Assembly: GCF_032854445.1 (NCBI RefSeq)
Contig: NC_088302.1
Coordinates: 8,427,338-8,491,337 of the forward strand
Source of the DNA: Liolophura sinensis
Lineage: Eukaryota; Mollusca; Polyplacophora; Chitonida; Chitonidae
Reading direction: 5' to 3'
DNA length: 64,000 nt
This document shows positions 13,820 through 26,733 of the stretch, piece by piece. The translations under genes and the position numbers were made by a program. Under the pieces are notes generated by a model, which made no database searches, was not told the DNA's origin, and saw only the letters and a program-made list of their open reading frames with translations. Position 1 is the stretch's first letter. Each line of letters opens with the position of its first letter.

Positions 13820-16800
13820 AATATTGATTTCTATACAGTCACTGTGACCATGTTCCACTTCAATGGAACTGAAGACAATTATCAGAGAGAATATCACCAA
13901 TTCCGAAGGTTCTGGTCCTAACTGCACATGCCAGTGTTGGTTTGGTTGTAAGGTTTCAGAAAAGTTCAGTTGTAGCTATAATGCATATTTATGTATACTT
14001 CGGTTTTTACGTTGTACTGAACAATTTTTCCCATCTCATAATGACAAGCAATCATAAAGTGTGTGTACATACACAGTGTTTTCTTGTAGCAGGGCGAGTC
14101 TACATCACCAAGGTGCTGCAGACTCTCAAGTTTAATGCCAGTCGCTAGACACCCCACCGAGTCATATTCCTGATTCCGTGTTCTGATCCCACAGTGCTGA
14201 GCGCCAAGCGAGCCAGCAACAAGAACCATTTTCAATGTCTTTGGTATGAGTGGTTGTTATAAAACCTCAAGAATAGCCTCGTACCTGTTAAAGGATCCTA
14301 TCGGGAATTGTATTACAGAAGACATGATAATTATTATTATTATAAAAAAACACAAAACAACAACAACAAAAAATAAAACAGAAAAAAGCAATGGAGACTC
14401 ACATACAGTTTTTTACCTGAATGAGAAAGAAGCACTATTTATTTGTAAAAAAAACATAAAGTAGAAATGTTTGTTATGAGATGGCGCAGTTAAGATGGTC
14501 CTGTGGGAGATGGGCTGCATGTGGGTTTATTAGGGTAAATGCTTTAATGGTTAACAAACGGACTAAAGTAATGGGAAAATAACTCTGTCAGCTTTCATCT
14601 GGCCTGACAGCCACAATTTCAAAGGCTTAGACGCGTATCGCGAGAACTAAACTCTGCAAGAAAATGTCCCCGAGATACAAACCAAAGTCTGTAAGCATTA
14701 CCAACAACAAGAACCTTGGCACATGCTCGCTGACTGCACAGCGCGTACATATTTCCTAATTTACCCCTTTGTAAGTGAACAAGTAGACAATCAAGCTCTA
14801 CATCTCTCGGTCATGTTAACATGTGGTTAATGGACAACCCATCAAGAGAGGCATCCAGTAGCAGCGAGATATAGTGCAGCGTCTTTCTCTAACCCTCGCG
14901 GCTTACCTCTTTAGCTCATTTGTTTAACTTCTTAAACGATTACGATACCTTTAGGAAAGTTTGTCAGTGTATTTTGAGGCACATTGGCTCTCTCCGAATT
15001 CAAAGTACATACCTCACTACCATCTTATTAGCCAAATGCGACATTAAATAAAAGCTGAGATAAAACAAAGAGACTTTGTTTCTAATATACCTGGTAATAA
15101 GAGTATTTCTAGCATAAAGCAACGTTTCGGCGAACAGTTATCCTGATAATATTAGCAAAAGCTGCTGACAGGTTTCAATGATATACAACAAGAATTCACA
15201 AGTACAGTATAAAATATTTACAACCTGAAATGTCGAAGCGAACAGAATGAACATCCTTCCCAATAATGGAGACAACGAACTGTTTAAATTGCGAAGGTTT
15301 CTGCATCGTCCCTCTGTCGTGCTAGTAAAGCAAGAGGTAGTTTAAAAGCAATGTAACTTATTCGGAAAGGCTTGTGCTGGCAGCAAATGTTGAATGAGCA
15401 CGAACATTGTTGTTCATTTTACCGGCGTGGAACGGGATACCTAACTGTTTGAAATTTGCACATGATTTTTTGATCATTGTGAAATAGTTGTTCAGATTGT
15501 AGTCGATTTTGCACTTACTTTTTCTCTTAGTATACCTTTTGGTTGATTTCAGCAAGTTTTGTTAGTTATTTGTGAGATAGAGTCAAGTAACGATATACGA
15601 ATTCACGTGGCTTCAGTGTTGCCAGGGAGATACAATAAGTGCTATTAGGAGATTTCGTCGCATCCAATTCAAAACACTATCTGTCACAATTCCATTACAC
15701 ATGAAGACTCATGAGCGTAACGTGTGTCCAGAGGCCGTCCGATAAGTCAGCGCTATCTCTTCACTTCTTTCTGGTATCGATCTGATACCTAAGTTACCAG
15801 CGGAGGTCGCTTGTGTCGCTTCGATGATTTTAAAATCTGCACAAGGGATAATAGAGCGGGACAACTGCTTAGAAATCGGTGGATCGCCATTGGATGTAAC
15901 CTGGCCTCGCAAGCAAATTTCCTCATTTATATACGCGAAGTTTTCCAGTTAACACCGATGCTGGAATTTATTCATTTAATTGGTAACGAATAAAAGGAAG
16001 TATCATCCGTGGTGTGAAGTAGACAATCATCTGCGTTGATTTTGCGTCTATCCGAATCATTGACGCGGAAAAGGCTCTAAGAGAAGTCCGTGACAAATCC
16101 AGGCTTAAGCGCCGGTATTGCATAAGTCAACACAGTCCTAAGGCTGTTCGTTGTTGTTTTGCGCAGTGTGCTGGGAATAGGTGGCATGAATATGCAAATT
16201 AGCTATGCCTGGAGAGAGGTCAAACAAGCGTTAGTGGAAACCATGGCATAGCACTGGAAGAACGACATCGACGGTTATACATCCCAGCTACACTTACTCG
16301 GTAATTGTATACTCATGTAAGTTATTTCAGAAAGATGTCATTTCATTTTACGTCGTGGAGATTGTGTGTTATTGTGTCTTCGCGCAATAACTTTACTGGC
16401 GTAAATTTACCAGCAATATTCGGGTCGTGCATGAGGAAAACGGACCAGGGTCCACATTTGGAAGCCTGCTACACTCCATGACGGCCCACCTCCTAAGGTT
16501 CCTCAATTTAACTCCAAAAGCAAGATTCGTAACATTTTTTACAGTTAAATTTGAATTTGGTAAAATAAATGGTAAACCTGAAAACTGAAAGCGGATATAC
16601 ACGTACTAGTTGAAATAGGGGTTACTTATAAGCCCGTAGACATATGTTTGCGGAAAGCATTTTGTAATGAAATTAACCAATTAATCATCTAGGAATCATG
16701 TAGGATAGTGTTAAGCTGTTTTTTACTTGTTTGTGTGTAAAATGAAAACTATTTTTATAGAAAACATTCTCTCAAATTGTCAGACAAAGTATTCTGGTCA

Positions 16801-17669
16801 GAAATGGGTAGACTGGTTTTTTATCATGCAAGCATCGTGCGGATTCATTTACTGACTGTATTTATGTCTGTTCATAATCGTACTAGAAATAATAGACAAA
16901 TTAGGCCTTCGTAGATCTTTCTGTTGGCTTCATTGGAATTGCCCGTCTTTCGCTTGGACGCTAAGCTTGCAATGTAGATTCCCGGGAAACCTTCAAGGTT
17001 TGATAAAGGAAGCCGTCTGTCGATAACTGTTTTCGCTTCTCTTAATGAAAGACCATTGTAAGAGCTGATTGGATTCTCTAAGGAAAGGTTCATCCTCAGA
17101 ATTGCGATGAGGAAGACATAAGGTTTCTACGATTGTACGAAGACAAATATATAGATTTATTTTCACCTTAAGGCGAAATCTGTTGGTCTCTACGTCGGTT
17201 AGATATCGAAAGTCGATATACAACAAACTTGACAGGTTTCGGTAAGAATGTTCGTTGGTCAGGCTAACAGATTGGAAATCAGCAATGATGAAAGCTTGTG
17301 GTTTTGATATCCAGCCAGTCTGGTTAAAATGTCCCCCTATGATTGTCAGTATACCGGCCAGCTTTTCGCTTGTCATTTTGAAGATCCATCCCTGCCTTCA
17401 GCGGACTGAAGCTGCACCGCCACTTCTCTCTGCGTCCAATCAATAAGCTGAAGGGACGAAGACTAGATCAAATGTTCGGAAAGTCTCCGCTGCTTTAAGG
17501 CATTGCTGTGTTCACATTCAGACTCCCGTGGTCTACGTTACGTGTCGTGCAACTCACGTAAAACTTATTCTAAATATCATTAACCAATGTTAGTGATTTT
17601 TGTGGACGTTAACTTATGTGCACCATCTTCTGTCTAATTCCGTCTAAAACCTGTATCCTCTTATTGCAG
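13820..17669. other. Non-coding stretch, no gene recognised
   Basis: Only short anonymous open frames lie between the minisatellite and the GPCR gene. One decayed SINE-like piece sits at 14075-14235. The rest could hold the promoter and a 5' non-coding exon of the GPCR, since a good splice acceptor precedes its first coding exon, but I cannot place either. Confidence 0.5.
14075..14235 (-). mobile_element. SINE family 3 fragment
   Basis: On the minus strand the words cttgttgctggctcgcttgg and cgctcagcactgtggga match the related copies at 47075-47310 and 55925-56125 (cttgttgctgcctcgcttga with ccaagcactgtgagg). The match is partial and diverged. The family name is mine; it shares short words with family 2 and may be a relative of it. 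Confidence 0.5.
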
Positions 17670-18231
17670 ATTTGCCGGTAAAAGGTTATGAATGGGTGAA
17701 GATTCGGCACCGGTAATGTAAATTTTTTTCTTCGAGAAAGAAGAAGAAGCCATGGTTAACCTTACCAACGTCTTGGATTACCTGGATGATGTTCAAAATG
17801 GCACGAGCATAGTACTGGAGTTTAATAACTCAACGCGAAGCAATGCCACTGAGGCTACTCCCTTGGATAGCGTTCACGATTTGCAATACAACAAGACGAT
17901 ACGGATTGTTTGTCTATACGCCCTGATCATTCTGGGGCTGATAGGGTCTACCCTTGTCTTCATTTGGATGTGGTTTAACCGTCGACTCAAGTCCAGAGTG
18001 AACTTACTTATATTAAACCTTACTCTTGCTGACCTCGTCGTTGTGTTTTTCGGATGCATTCCTCAGCTCATATGGGAATATTTCGACAGAGACTGGATCG
18101 CTGGAGAGTTTATGTGTAAAACAGTGAAATATTTGCAAGGTATCGGGTTGATGTCCAGTTCGTACATGCTGGTCATTTTGGCTATAGACAGACATCAGGC
18201 TATCCGGGCACCTCTGCGGGAACCACCACCG
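17670..18231 (+). CDS. Neuropeptide-type GPCR, coding exon 1 (TM1-TM3)
   Basis: This is the first coding exon of a rhodopsin-class receptor; translation starts at 17752 (context gccATGG). It gives residues 1-160: an N-terminus with N-glycosylation sequons at N3, N16, N25/N26, N31 and N47, TM1 about 51-74, TM2 about 83-107, the ECL1/TM3 cysteine C122, TM3 about 123-146, and DRH at 146-148 in place of DRY. The stretch IPQLIWEYFDRDW, then VKYLQGIG, recalls vasopressin/oxytocin, neuropeptide S and GnRH receptors. A strong acceptor (tcctcttattgcag) ends at 17669, so an upstream 5'UTR exon is likely. The exon ends at CCG|gtttgt, phase 0, and joins the second exon in frame. Reading on would give a 172-aa protein with a stop at 18268, which would be non-functional. 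The ligand is unknown; in this superfamily it would be a secreted peptide signalling through a G protein at the plasma membrane. Confidence 0.85.
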
Positions 18232-20706
18232 GTTTGTATTGTCTTGTTTTATTTCAAGCGTAGAATTTAAAAGTTAAAAGTGTCTTAACGTAGCACAAAG
18301 AAACCATTTTTTTTATTTCAAGGACATTGAAGAATGTACTGTGGAAGATATTTTATGTGACAAAGATTGTATCCTCAGCTCTATGACACACACATGTACA
18401 GAGCACTCTTTAAAGTCATCTTCATAGATATATTTAAACCCTTTCAACTGAAGTGTCAAATATCTTCAACTCATTTAAAATTCACGCAAAATTTCATAAA
18501 CGTTTTTTTCGGCTCAACAATTCATTAGCTTTATCTTTGCGTCGAAACAAGCATTCGTATAACAGCTGTAAACCAATAAAGACGTTCCAGGTCAATAATT
18601 GCAATGCCTCCAAAACGACGCATAAAACAAACCAGAAAAGAAATAAGAAAGTATACAAAGTACGACCATAGGATTGAATCATGCAAAGAGAAGCACTCAA
18701 CAGTTTCCAACTGTGTTGGAAATACGCAAGGTATGTTCTAGGCGAGTGAGTGAAATCTGTACTCAAATCGTATACCATGCTAGAGTATAAGTTGTCGGTA
18801 ACAAAATATGTATCTTAGTGGCGCCTTGGTCGCAACTGTTCATATATTCAGCGTGGCGATCTAATTCAACACGATGAAGATAAAGACCCTAGCCCCAGGT
18901 TAAGTGTACAATGAATAATTTTGAACGAAATAATAAAAGCGACACTCACGACACTAGTGTTTCACGAACATCCCCTTACAGACACTTGATCTTTAACGGC
19001 TACATTAAAAAGGTTTTCTTAATAGATCTAGGCGTTGAAGTAAACCAACCCTCTATCATAGTGGTCGTTCCAAGTCTATAATCGCAAGAATAATTTCCAA
19101 AACAACGCTTAACAAAAACCACTAAAGAACTAAGCAAGGATATAGAGTAGAAATTGGAATGAATTGTTGAGTTAGTCGCATTTTTTCCAAGAAGCGAAAT
19201 CACACAAATCATATTTCAGGTTGTCAACTGGTAAAAAAATATACACAGCCAAAGTCCGAAAAACCGGTTTCATTAATAAAATTAGCATCATAATTTCTTG
19301 AAGGAAAAATTAACCGAAAATTGCTTCATGGAAGTAGAGGTACTCCTTGGCGTGGGAAAGATACATACGTAATATCCGATTCCTTGAATCCAGTGCGTAC
19401 GTACTCCACAACACTTTGTATGTTAAAGTATGGGAAGACCAGTATATTATGCACAACATCTTGTTATAAAGCAAAGGGTGTACAAGTATCTGCGTACGCT
19501 TCTATTGCAAGTGTTCATATAGATGCATGTTTACAAATTATAGCGCAATAGATCTGTCACGCTGTGATTTAAATTGCAATTAATAACTTGAAAGTTTTGC
19601 AAAGTTAAAAGACTTTGAGTGGCTGATAGTAAAACCTTGAATATTTAAAGCACAGTTCCATTTAAAACTGCCATCTTTGTTACCCAGTGCTGGTCAAACA
19701 ACCAAGCTTTATCATAGTCACAAATAACCACCTTTACCCCTCCCTTGCACGTAGTTGTCTTTGACCTGCCTCTGGCAACTGTGAACCAGGCCCGTTTTTC
19801 ATTGTTTGCTCAAGTTTCTGAAAACGTCAATATAAACTTAATTTCATTTTATGCCCCGCAGAAATACAAGTGATAGTTCTCGAGGCGCATTTTAGCGCAG
19901 CTCATTTATCACCATTTTCACTCGCAGAAACATCCTTGCGAATCCACTTGGAATGATCATCGTGGCTAGCACCCTTGTCATAAACAATCCTGTTATGTTT
20001 TATGTATGACTGAAGCTCTGTAAATGAAACCCTCTATGTCAAAGAACGTTTGCACAGTGTACACGTTTCAGTCTGGTCAACCTATCCAAGCCGAACCTCA
20101 TTTGAGATTTTGCAAGAACTTTGATAACGGCTTACGATGAGTGTCATGGGTGATTGGGGATGTCTTATTCATATTTTCGCGAGGGACTGTGCAGTGCTCT
20201 ACGCTTCACGGCTGGTTGAGATACTTCATTTGTCGATTCCATGCTTGGTGTCTGAGCTTGTATTGTGTAGTCGAGGGAGCTGCTGACGATGCTAGCCTTT
20301 GCCTTCAGGAAAATAATGACTGCGAGTAACGGACTGTCAAATACACTTGATATAACCCAGACACATTCAACCCTCTGAGCAGCAGTCAATGCCGATGTCA
20401 TAGGGTCATATGTTCTTACAAGATCGCAATAGCCATCTGTTCAGGTAAACCTATATTTCCCTACAATACTCACTGTTTCTGATTGTCTTGAAAAAGAGTA
20501 TTAGATACTTATGAGAGATATAAATAATACTAAATATCCATCAAATGCAACATTAGGTAAAATCTGAAGTGGTTAAATCTGAAATATATCAAAAGCTATA
20601 CAGAAATCAGCAAACACCAGGTAGACATATCAGATCACTTGTTCATGACGATTGAGTTCTCTAAAAAAAACCCAATAGAATTACGTTTAGACTACATTTA
20701 ATACTG

Positions 20707-20968
20707 GGCCTCCATGGCCGTGGTGTTTAGCGTGCCAGCGTGGTGCAGTGACAGAGAGGCCTCTCACCAATGCGGTCGCTGTGAGTTCAATTCCAGCTCA
20801 TGCTGGCTTCGTCTCCGGTCGCTCGAGGGAAAGTCTATCGGCAAACTGCGGATGGTCGTATGTTTCCCCTAGGCTCTGACCGGTTTCGCCCCACCATAAT
20901 GTTGACAGTAGTCGTATAAGTGAAAAATTCATAAGTATGGCTTGAAAAACCAAATAAATGTTTAAATA
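20707..20968 (+). mobile_element. SINE family 1, near full length, in GPCR intron
   Basis: It starts with ggcctccatggccg, carries the tRNA-like section ending in gtgagttcaattccagctc (a B-box-like site) and continues through the same body as the intact copy at 38072-38348. The tail is diverged (aagtatggcttgaaaaacca) and ends in aaataaatg. It is older than the 38-kb copy, judged by many substitutions. Confidence 0.85.
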
Positions 20969-23900
20969 AATATATTTGATGCTCTATATACATTTGTACA
21001 TCAAAAGTACATCCCAGAGGTGATCGTCATCTGACCAATGGGGCAGCTGATTCACTTCCAGATCTCGCTGGTTTTGGTGCAGCTTTAAGGCAGGAGATTT
21101 ATCAATGAATTGCGCTGTAAAAGATGTTGAGTAGCGCGATACAAAGACTCAAGCAAATAAATGTATACCCATTTTGGCCAGTCGGTCCGTACGATACCAA
21201 ATTATTGACCACTTTTTGGTTAGCTGCCATTTTCAGAATTATACCTTGTGGTTGAAGTTGTATGGCATTCGCTGATGACCGGGAAATTTTCAGTTTTATG
21301 CCCAAGATCTGAACTATTTTCGTTATGAGAATCTTTGGTGGTTTGAGGTGTGATGTGTAGCTCAATCATCTAACTTTTTTGACATTTTTGTCACATACAG
21401 AGTAAACTCCTGTATGTAAGGATTGAACATTATTTCGAGCAGTGTAATCCCTGCCCTTGGATACGCCCGCGTCGCTCAAAAAGCAAGTCTCTGCTTTTCA
21501 TTGTTTGCTGAAGTTTCGATAACCTTTTTCATTTCAAGTCACGTGTACATAGCCCAGTAAGGTCATTCCCCACCTAATTGGAACTCAGACTTAAATTTGC
21601 TCTTTTTTTTTTTTTGCAAATAAAACCATCACTGAAAGCTGTCTTTTTTACCTTTGTAAACTTATGGAATAAGGACTGATGTAAACTAACATATTTGCTT
21701 GGTTAGAGGCAATTCTAGATCCCAACTACAGGCTATAAACCTTGCCATTTAAACTAGCAGACTCTGGTAAACAAACCCAATCACAATTACTTAATGGGCT
21801 TTCTTTAACTAAAAGATGCTTTTTCTCAACATGAATACCAAAAACGTGACTGAGCATTTATCATTGCCATCGTTTAGCAGCAAGCCTTCAAATTTTCTCA
21901 CTGCAGCATGCTGTGCATTTTATCTGACGCATGGCCAACAGCACTTAACGGCGAAGTGTGACATATTTTTGTCTATTATAAACACCCTTGCTAAGTTTTT
22001 CTCCGCGCCGACGCAGCTGGGGCAGTGGTTGTTCTGACAACGGTCTAATAGAGGCGTACAGAAAGATGACTAGGGCTTAATCTCTGCAATGCATCGTCAC
22101 TCGGAGCGCCTCCGACGAATAAATCAATATCATTAAGTAAAGCCCTTCCATTACCAAACCGATTAAGCCAATTTATTCCGGGCAAGAGGTTAAAGGAGCG
22201 ATAACAGAAGTAGACGTCCCACTGTTTTCCCTAATAGCGACTTTAGCGCCTGCGAAATTACCTGCACGCCACACCATGCTATAGATCGTATTTGAAATTT
22301 TAGGGTGATCTGGGTTTTTCAAATGTTCGCCAAGAGCGTGTGAATGTTGAAATGGCGTCGTCAGCTAAGTGCACTTCGAACATAAGAGGGACGCAAAGCG
22401 GCGACGAGTTTAACCAAGCGGATAACGGATTCTACGACGTTTTCACATATACATGCTCAAGGGGCTCGATCCGCCTGTAGGAACTATACCTCTAATGCCT
22501 GGACGGAAATCACTCAGCGTAGATGAACTATAAAGACGTAAAAGTTTGACATTTTAGTATCGAAAAAAATAACAACTGGAATTTTAACGCCTATTTAGTA
22601 AACGAATGGTAAAATTACATTTTTGTGAACTATTTATTCACTGGCTAAGCTGCGAGACGTCACACATGATTCGTCTTGGACACGGTGATGAATCGTTTTC
22701 TGATCCATGTCTAGTACTGACACTATCTGGCAGAAATTTTGTCACGATAAATGAAATATTACATTTTAAATCCGCATTAGATGAAACAGATGTACATTCC
22801 ATGAATGCTGTTAGAAATAGTAAAATACATTTCCGGAATAATATCTGTTATTAACAGTTACTAATTGCTTCTAAACATACTCATACAAATTTTTAACAGC
22901 CTGTAAAGAATGAGTGTTGTTAAATTTACTAAAACAAGTTATGGTGCTTATAAAGTTTTCTACCGGATATTTGCCTGAACAGTTACAACTGAGTTACATT
23001 ATCGTCATTATCGTCTCTGCAAAGCGCAGATTCCAGCCCGAAAAATCAGCTAAGACTACTCTGGGATTCGAATAAGCTACCTCAGTGTAAGGCACCTAAT
23101 TAACTATTCGGCTAATACGGCTTTCACAGAAAATAGGAGATATTAGATAACCAGTGGGGTGACAGCAGGGTGAACATGCATTAGCCCTCTGACAGTGCTC
23201 ATTTACAACCACTAGAATCAGCGCCGTTTCCCCAAAGCGTAAATCCCGAATGGTCTAGACGTTTACTATGTTACTGGCGATTAGGTCAGATCAGATTGCG
23301 CAGATGTTGTCAAGAGCCCCGAACTAGCCTCAGCCAAAGCTTAAGAAAAGAGTGTGAGGACGATTCCATTTCTGACTTCAATAAAAAGTTCTTCATGAGC
23401 CTCAGATTTTTGTACTGAAATTTGGACACATTTGTCTTAAGACAATATTGTGAAGTGCAAAAATAAATGGTGCCTAAAACCTAATATAAACTTTACGATC
23501 ATATTTCAAATTTGGGCTTTGTAAAGTCGGTACCTTTGCCATACCCAGGCAGTTTAAATCTCAGTCAACAACCCTGTTCCTTAAACCACTATTTATGAGA
23601 TCAATCTGTCCCGTTTTTTTAATCAAAATTAAGAATCTGAAACGTAATGGCATGGACATCGTTACCACTATATACTATCCATGTCTGCCTAAATTTACTT
23701 ATTTTATCTGATTCTGATTTTGCCTTTTTTTCCTTTCCACGCAACCCGTCTAATTTATGAGTTTTCAGCAATCCATCATATTTATATACTTTTTTGGAAC
23801 TTGGGAATATGGAACTGATATTAATTGTTATGCTAATGGATTTGAATATTGCATTAATCGATCGAGTGCGTCATTTTGCGACTTTACACAAAAATTACTG

Positions 23901-24281
23901 CTATTCAATTATATTTAGTGGAGGATAATTAATTATTCATACGGAGAGCCAATGCGGACCCAGATATTGAAGATGTAGGTAAATGTCGTATACACAGTTC
24001 ATAACATCCCCATACAGCCAATGCTTGTTGATATTAAATATATTTAATGAATGTAAGAGTATTTCCTGTAAACTAGTTATTGTGGGATAAACGTCTGTAA
24101 AAATGAACTCAAATAGGTTCTCCAGGAAGTCCACAAGCACAATGATGTCGCTCGTTAACATATGGCTCCCTCTGGAATACACGACTGCAGCTGTATTCCA
24201 TCAGGCTGATAATGTACCTGGAACGATGTGGTGCTTTCTTCAAGGCTGTATCCTGAAATTAAGACTTTTATCAAAAAACTA

Positions 24282-24385
24282 AAGTTCAGTCAAATAAATA
24301 AACGTTCAATCAATAAATACGAGTTCAATCAAATAAATAAAAGATCAATCAAATAATTAAAAGTTTTTCAAATAAATAAAGAGAG
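24282..24385. repeat. Short tandem repeat, about 20-bp unit
   Basis: Four to five imperfect copies of a unit like gttcaatcaaataaataaa follow each other. The words resemble the tail of SINE family 1 (caatcaaataaataa), so it may have grown from a SINE tail. No gene is involved; it lies in the GPCR intron. Confidence 0.7.
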
Positions 24386-26022
24386 AAATGAACTAATAAA
24401 TGAATGACGAATAAATCCTCCATATTTTCCTCAGCATCCTCTTGTGCAACATGTTCCGTTCAGCGTTGTTGTAAACAAAATGTCGTTTGTTACGGGATTT
24501 GCGCCTCGTTAAATATGTACAGTTGAAAAACATGGGGGAAGCAGTCAGGCTTAACGTAGGAGTGAACTCCATTTCAAGCAAAGTGGCCCAGTTATAGCAC
24601 TTCCTGCTAGAATATGCTCTCTGTGTGCAAACAACTCTGCGTGAAAATCACTTCAAATCTTTAAGGACATTGATGGCGAGCTCTGTAGATGTTTTTCGCG
24701 TAAATAACTTATATATTTGATGGTTGTTGCACGCCCTATATACATAATGTTTCAATGAATTAGATCGCCACGTTCCATGTATTTCTGGTGGTTTGTGTTG
24801 AACTTGGTGTTAAAGATTTGTCTTGTGATTAATAATCCGGAACATCCAATGTGGTTCACAGCCGCGGTTTTTCACCTCATACGATGGCTTTCATTTTCAT
24901 GAGTTGAGGTAGCTGGAGTTCACACGATAAACCACAGATCTTTGGCAAGTTACTGATGAACTTTCCAACATATTAGATACAGCAGACCTATTGGAGGAAG
25001 ACAAGTGGTCTTCAAGGAACTTAAGGCTGCGCAAATTGTCCGCTTTTTGTCACCAAGATCCCAATGACAACTGAAACAACAAATTCCCTATTCAAGGACT
25101 GACTCAGCACCCTCGTTTTAATGATTTTATGCTCATATTTTATAGTACGTCCTTCGTTCTTGTCCTTTCTTACATTAGTCAAAACTGAAGTATAGTCCCA
25201 TTTTAACAAAAGCCAATTCAGATTCAAAATTTTTGTAGAAGCCGCCTATTTATGAAATTTAGGAAGTTAATCTGTTGTCTATTACAACTTCTCTTATTAT
25301 ACAATAACCTCCCCAAAACCATTATAACTTACACCCTAAAGGGAGTGAGTTACATTTTCAGAATACCCTTTTATACAGAATGGTGGAACAGATTATTTCA
25401 TTGCTATAAACTATTATCTTACACATAAGGAACTTAGTATTTTAACACAATAACATGTTATGTATTCCACCAAGATATGATTGTTGGTGTTACGAGGTAT
25501 AGTGTAGTCCATAACATAATCTTAGTCTACAGTTGTATAATCTGTTTCGTTAGATTTAACACATAAAAGGTGTATTCTGTAAAATTCTGCTTAGCCAGGC
25601 ACTAGGAGCCCTATATTCATCCTGTTGAAATACACCACAACGTTAGATGTATGGGCAGTTGCAATAAAAGTGAAACAGAGATGGGAATATTATTCTCGAC
25701 AATTTATACACTAGCACGGTACACGATTTGAATGCTGATTTCACTTATTCACCTTGAACATACAGATACATAGGCTGCTCCTCTTTTCAAATGATTCCGT
25801 CTTAATTTTATACCTTATACACTTTCTTAGTTTTTTTGGAGGTTTGTATTAATATTTGTGAATTGGCTTTGAGATTATTGACTTGGGACGTTTGTATTGG
25901 AAGACAGCTTGTATAGGAATGTCTTGTTTGATGCATAGATTCTGAACTATGAATCAGTTGGAATATACTTTAAGGCTAACATAGTTGATTTTATCTCACA
26001 TATTCATTATGGTCAATTTCAG

Positions 26023-26733
26023 GTATGGGTTATGGCGGGCATCGGATGGGGAATCTCCTTGGCAGGCGCTTTTCCACAGCTCTTCGTCTTTCACCTGAAT
26101 CACACCAACGGCCACTGCGAGAACATATTCCGAGAGACGGAGAAATCGAACCGTGCAGCTTATTTGACGTACGCCTTGGTTTTGTCCTTCCTCATTCCGC
26201 TCATCATCCTCGCTATATGCTACGCTCGGATCTTTCTGAAAATTTCCCAAAAAGCAGCAGAGAGCAATACAAACAGGCGCCAGACCTTTAAACCAGGGAA
26301 AGTCCACCTCCAGAGTACGCCATCGTCGTCCTTACCTAAGGCAAAGATAAAAACACTCAAGATGACTTTTGTGATCGTCTCCACTTTCATTTTCTTTGGA
26401 CTGCCGTACTTCATCGCCGAGATGATCATGTCATACGGAGATCACCGAGTTTTGAACGCACACCTGTACGCAGTCCTCGGCGCTGTTGCTCCAGCATCCT
26501 CTTCTGTTAACCCCTATGTATTCCTTTTGTTCAACGCCAACTGGCGTTGCCTTGCCGGACTGGGAAATTCCCTCCCTTGGAGCAACGCCGTGCATGATAG
26601 GCGGCGCTATATTTACTCCAATACAAGTTTGAGAACGGAATTCACTTCCGTCAACAGTGACATTGTAAGGTCATCAATGTACAAGCCAGCCATCGTGGAC
26701 AAAGACACGGTAGAGATGTATACCCTCCATTGA
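26023..26733 (+). CDS. Neuropeptide-type GPCR, coding exon 2 (TM4-TM7, C-terminus)
   Basis: This second coding exon follows an acceptor (ggtcaatttcag) in phase 0 and adds residues 161-396: TM4 about 161-183, an extracellular loop 2 with sequon N186 and the disulphide cysteine C192, TM5 about 206-230, a basic intracellular loop 3 (KAKIKTLKMTF, 266-276), TM6 about 274-296, TM7 about 306-331 and a 60-residue tail. The loop-to-TM6 motif KTLKMTFVIV is typical of the GnRH/vasopressin receptor superfamily. Two hallmark sites differ: the TM6 CWxP motif reads FGLP (285-288, no toggle tryptophan), and NPxxY reads NPYVF (323-327). The stop is TGA at 26731. The full protein of 396 aa is of normal family length. 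I cannot say which peptide it binds; a GnRH-, CCAP- or oxytocin-type assignment would need a phylogeny. Confidence 0.85.
   Translation, partial: VWVMAGIGWGISLAGAFPQLFVFHLNHTNGHCENIFRETEKSNRAAYLTYALVLSFLIPLIILAICYARIFLKISQKAAESNTNRRQTFKPGKVHLQSTPSSSLPKAKIKTLKMTFVIVSTFIFFGLPYFIAEMIMSYGDHRVLNAHLYAVLGAVAPASSSVNPYVFLLFNANWRCLAGLGNSLPWSNAVHDRRRYIYSNTSLRTEFTSVNSDIVRSSMYKPAIVDKDTVEMYTLH

Larger units (their letters stand above)
18232..26022 (+). other. GPCR intron, 7.8 kb
   Basis: The intron starts with gtttgt and ends with ggtcaatttcag at 26022. Both boundaries are phase 0. It contains a SINE at 20707-20968 and a short tandem repeat at 24282-24385. No other exon with GPCR similarity is visible. The joined protein has an intracellular loop 2 about four residues shorter than in vertebrate vasopressin receptors, so a very small extra exon cannot be excluded. 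Confidence 0.7.

Noticed and set aside
9726..13820. Open frames of about 1,360 codons on both strands across the minisatellite
   Set aside because: They arise because the 63-base unit is a multiple of three and lacks stops in several frames. Long frames exist on both strands at once, with no splice sites, domain or signal peptide.
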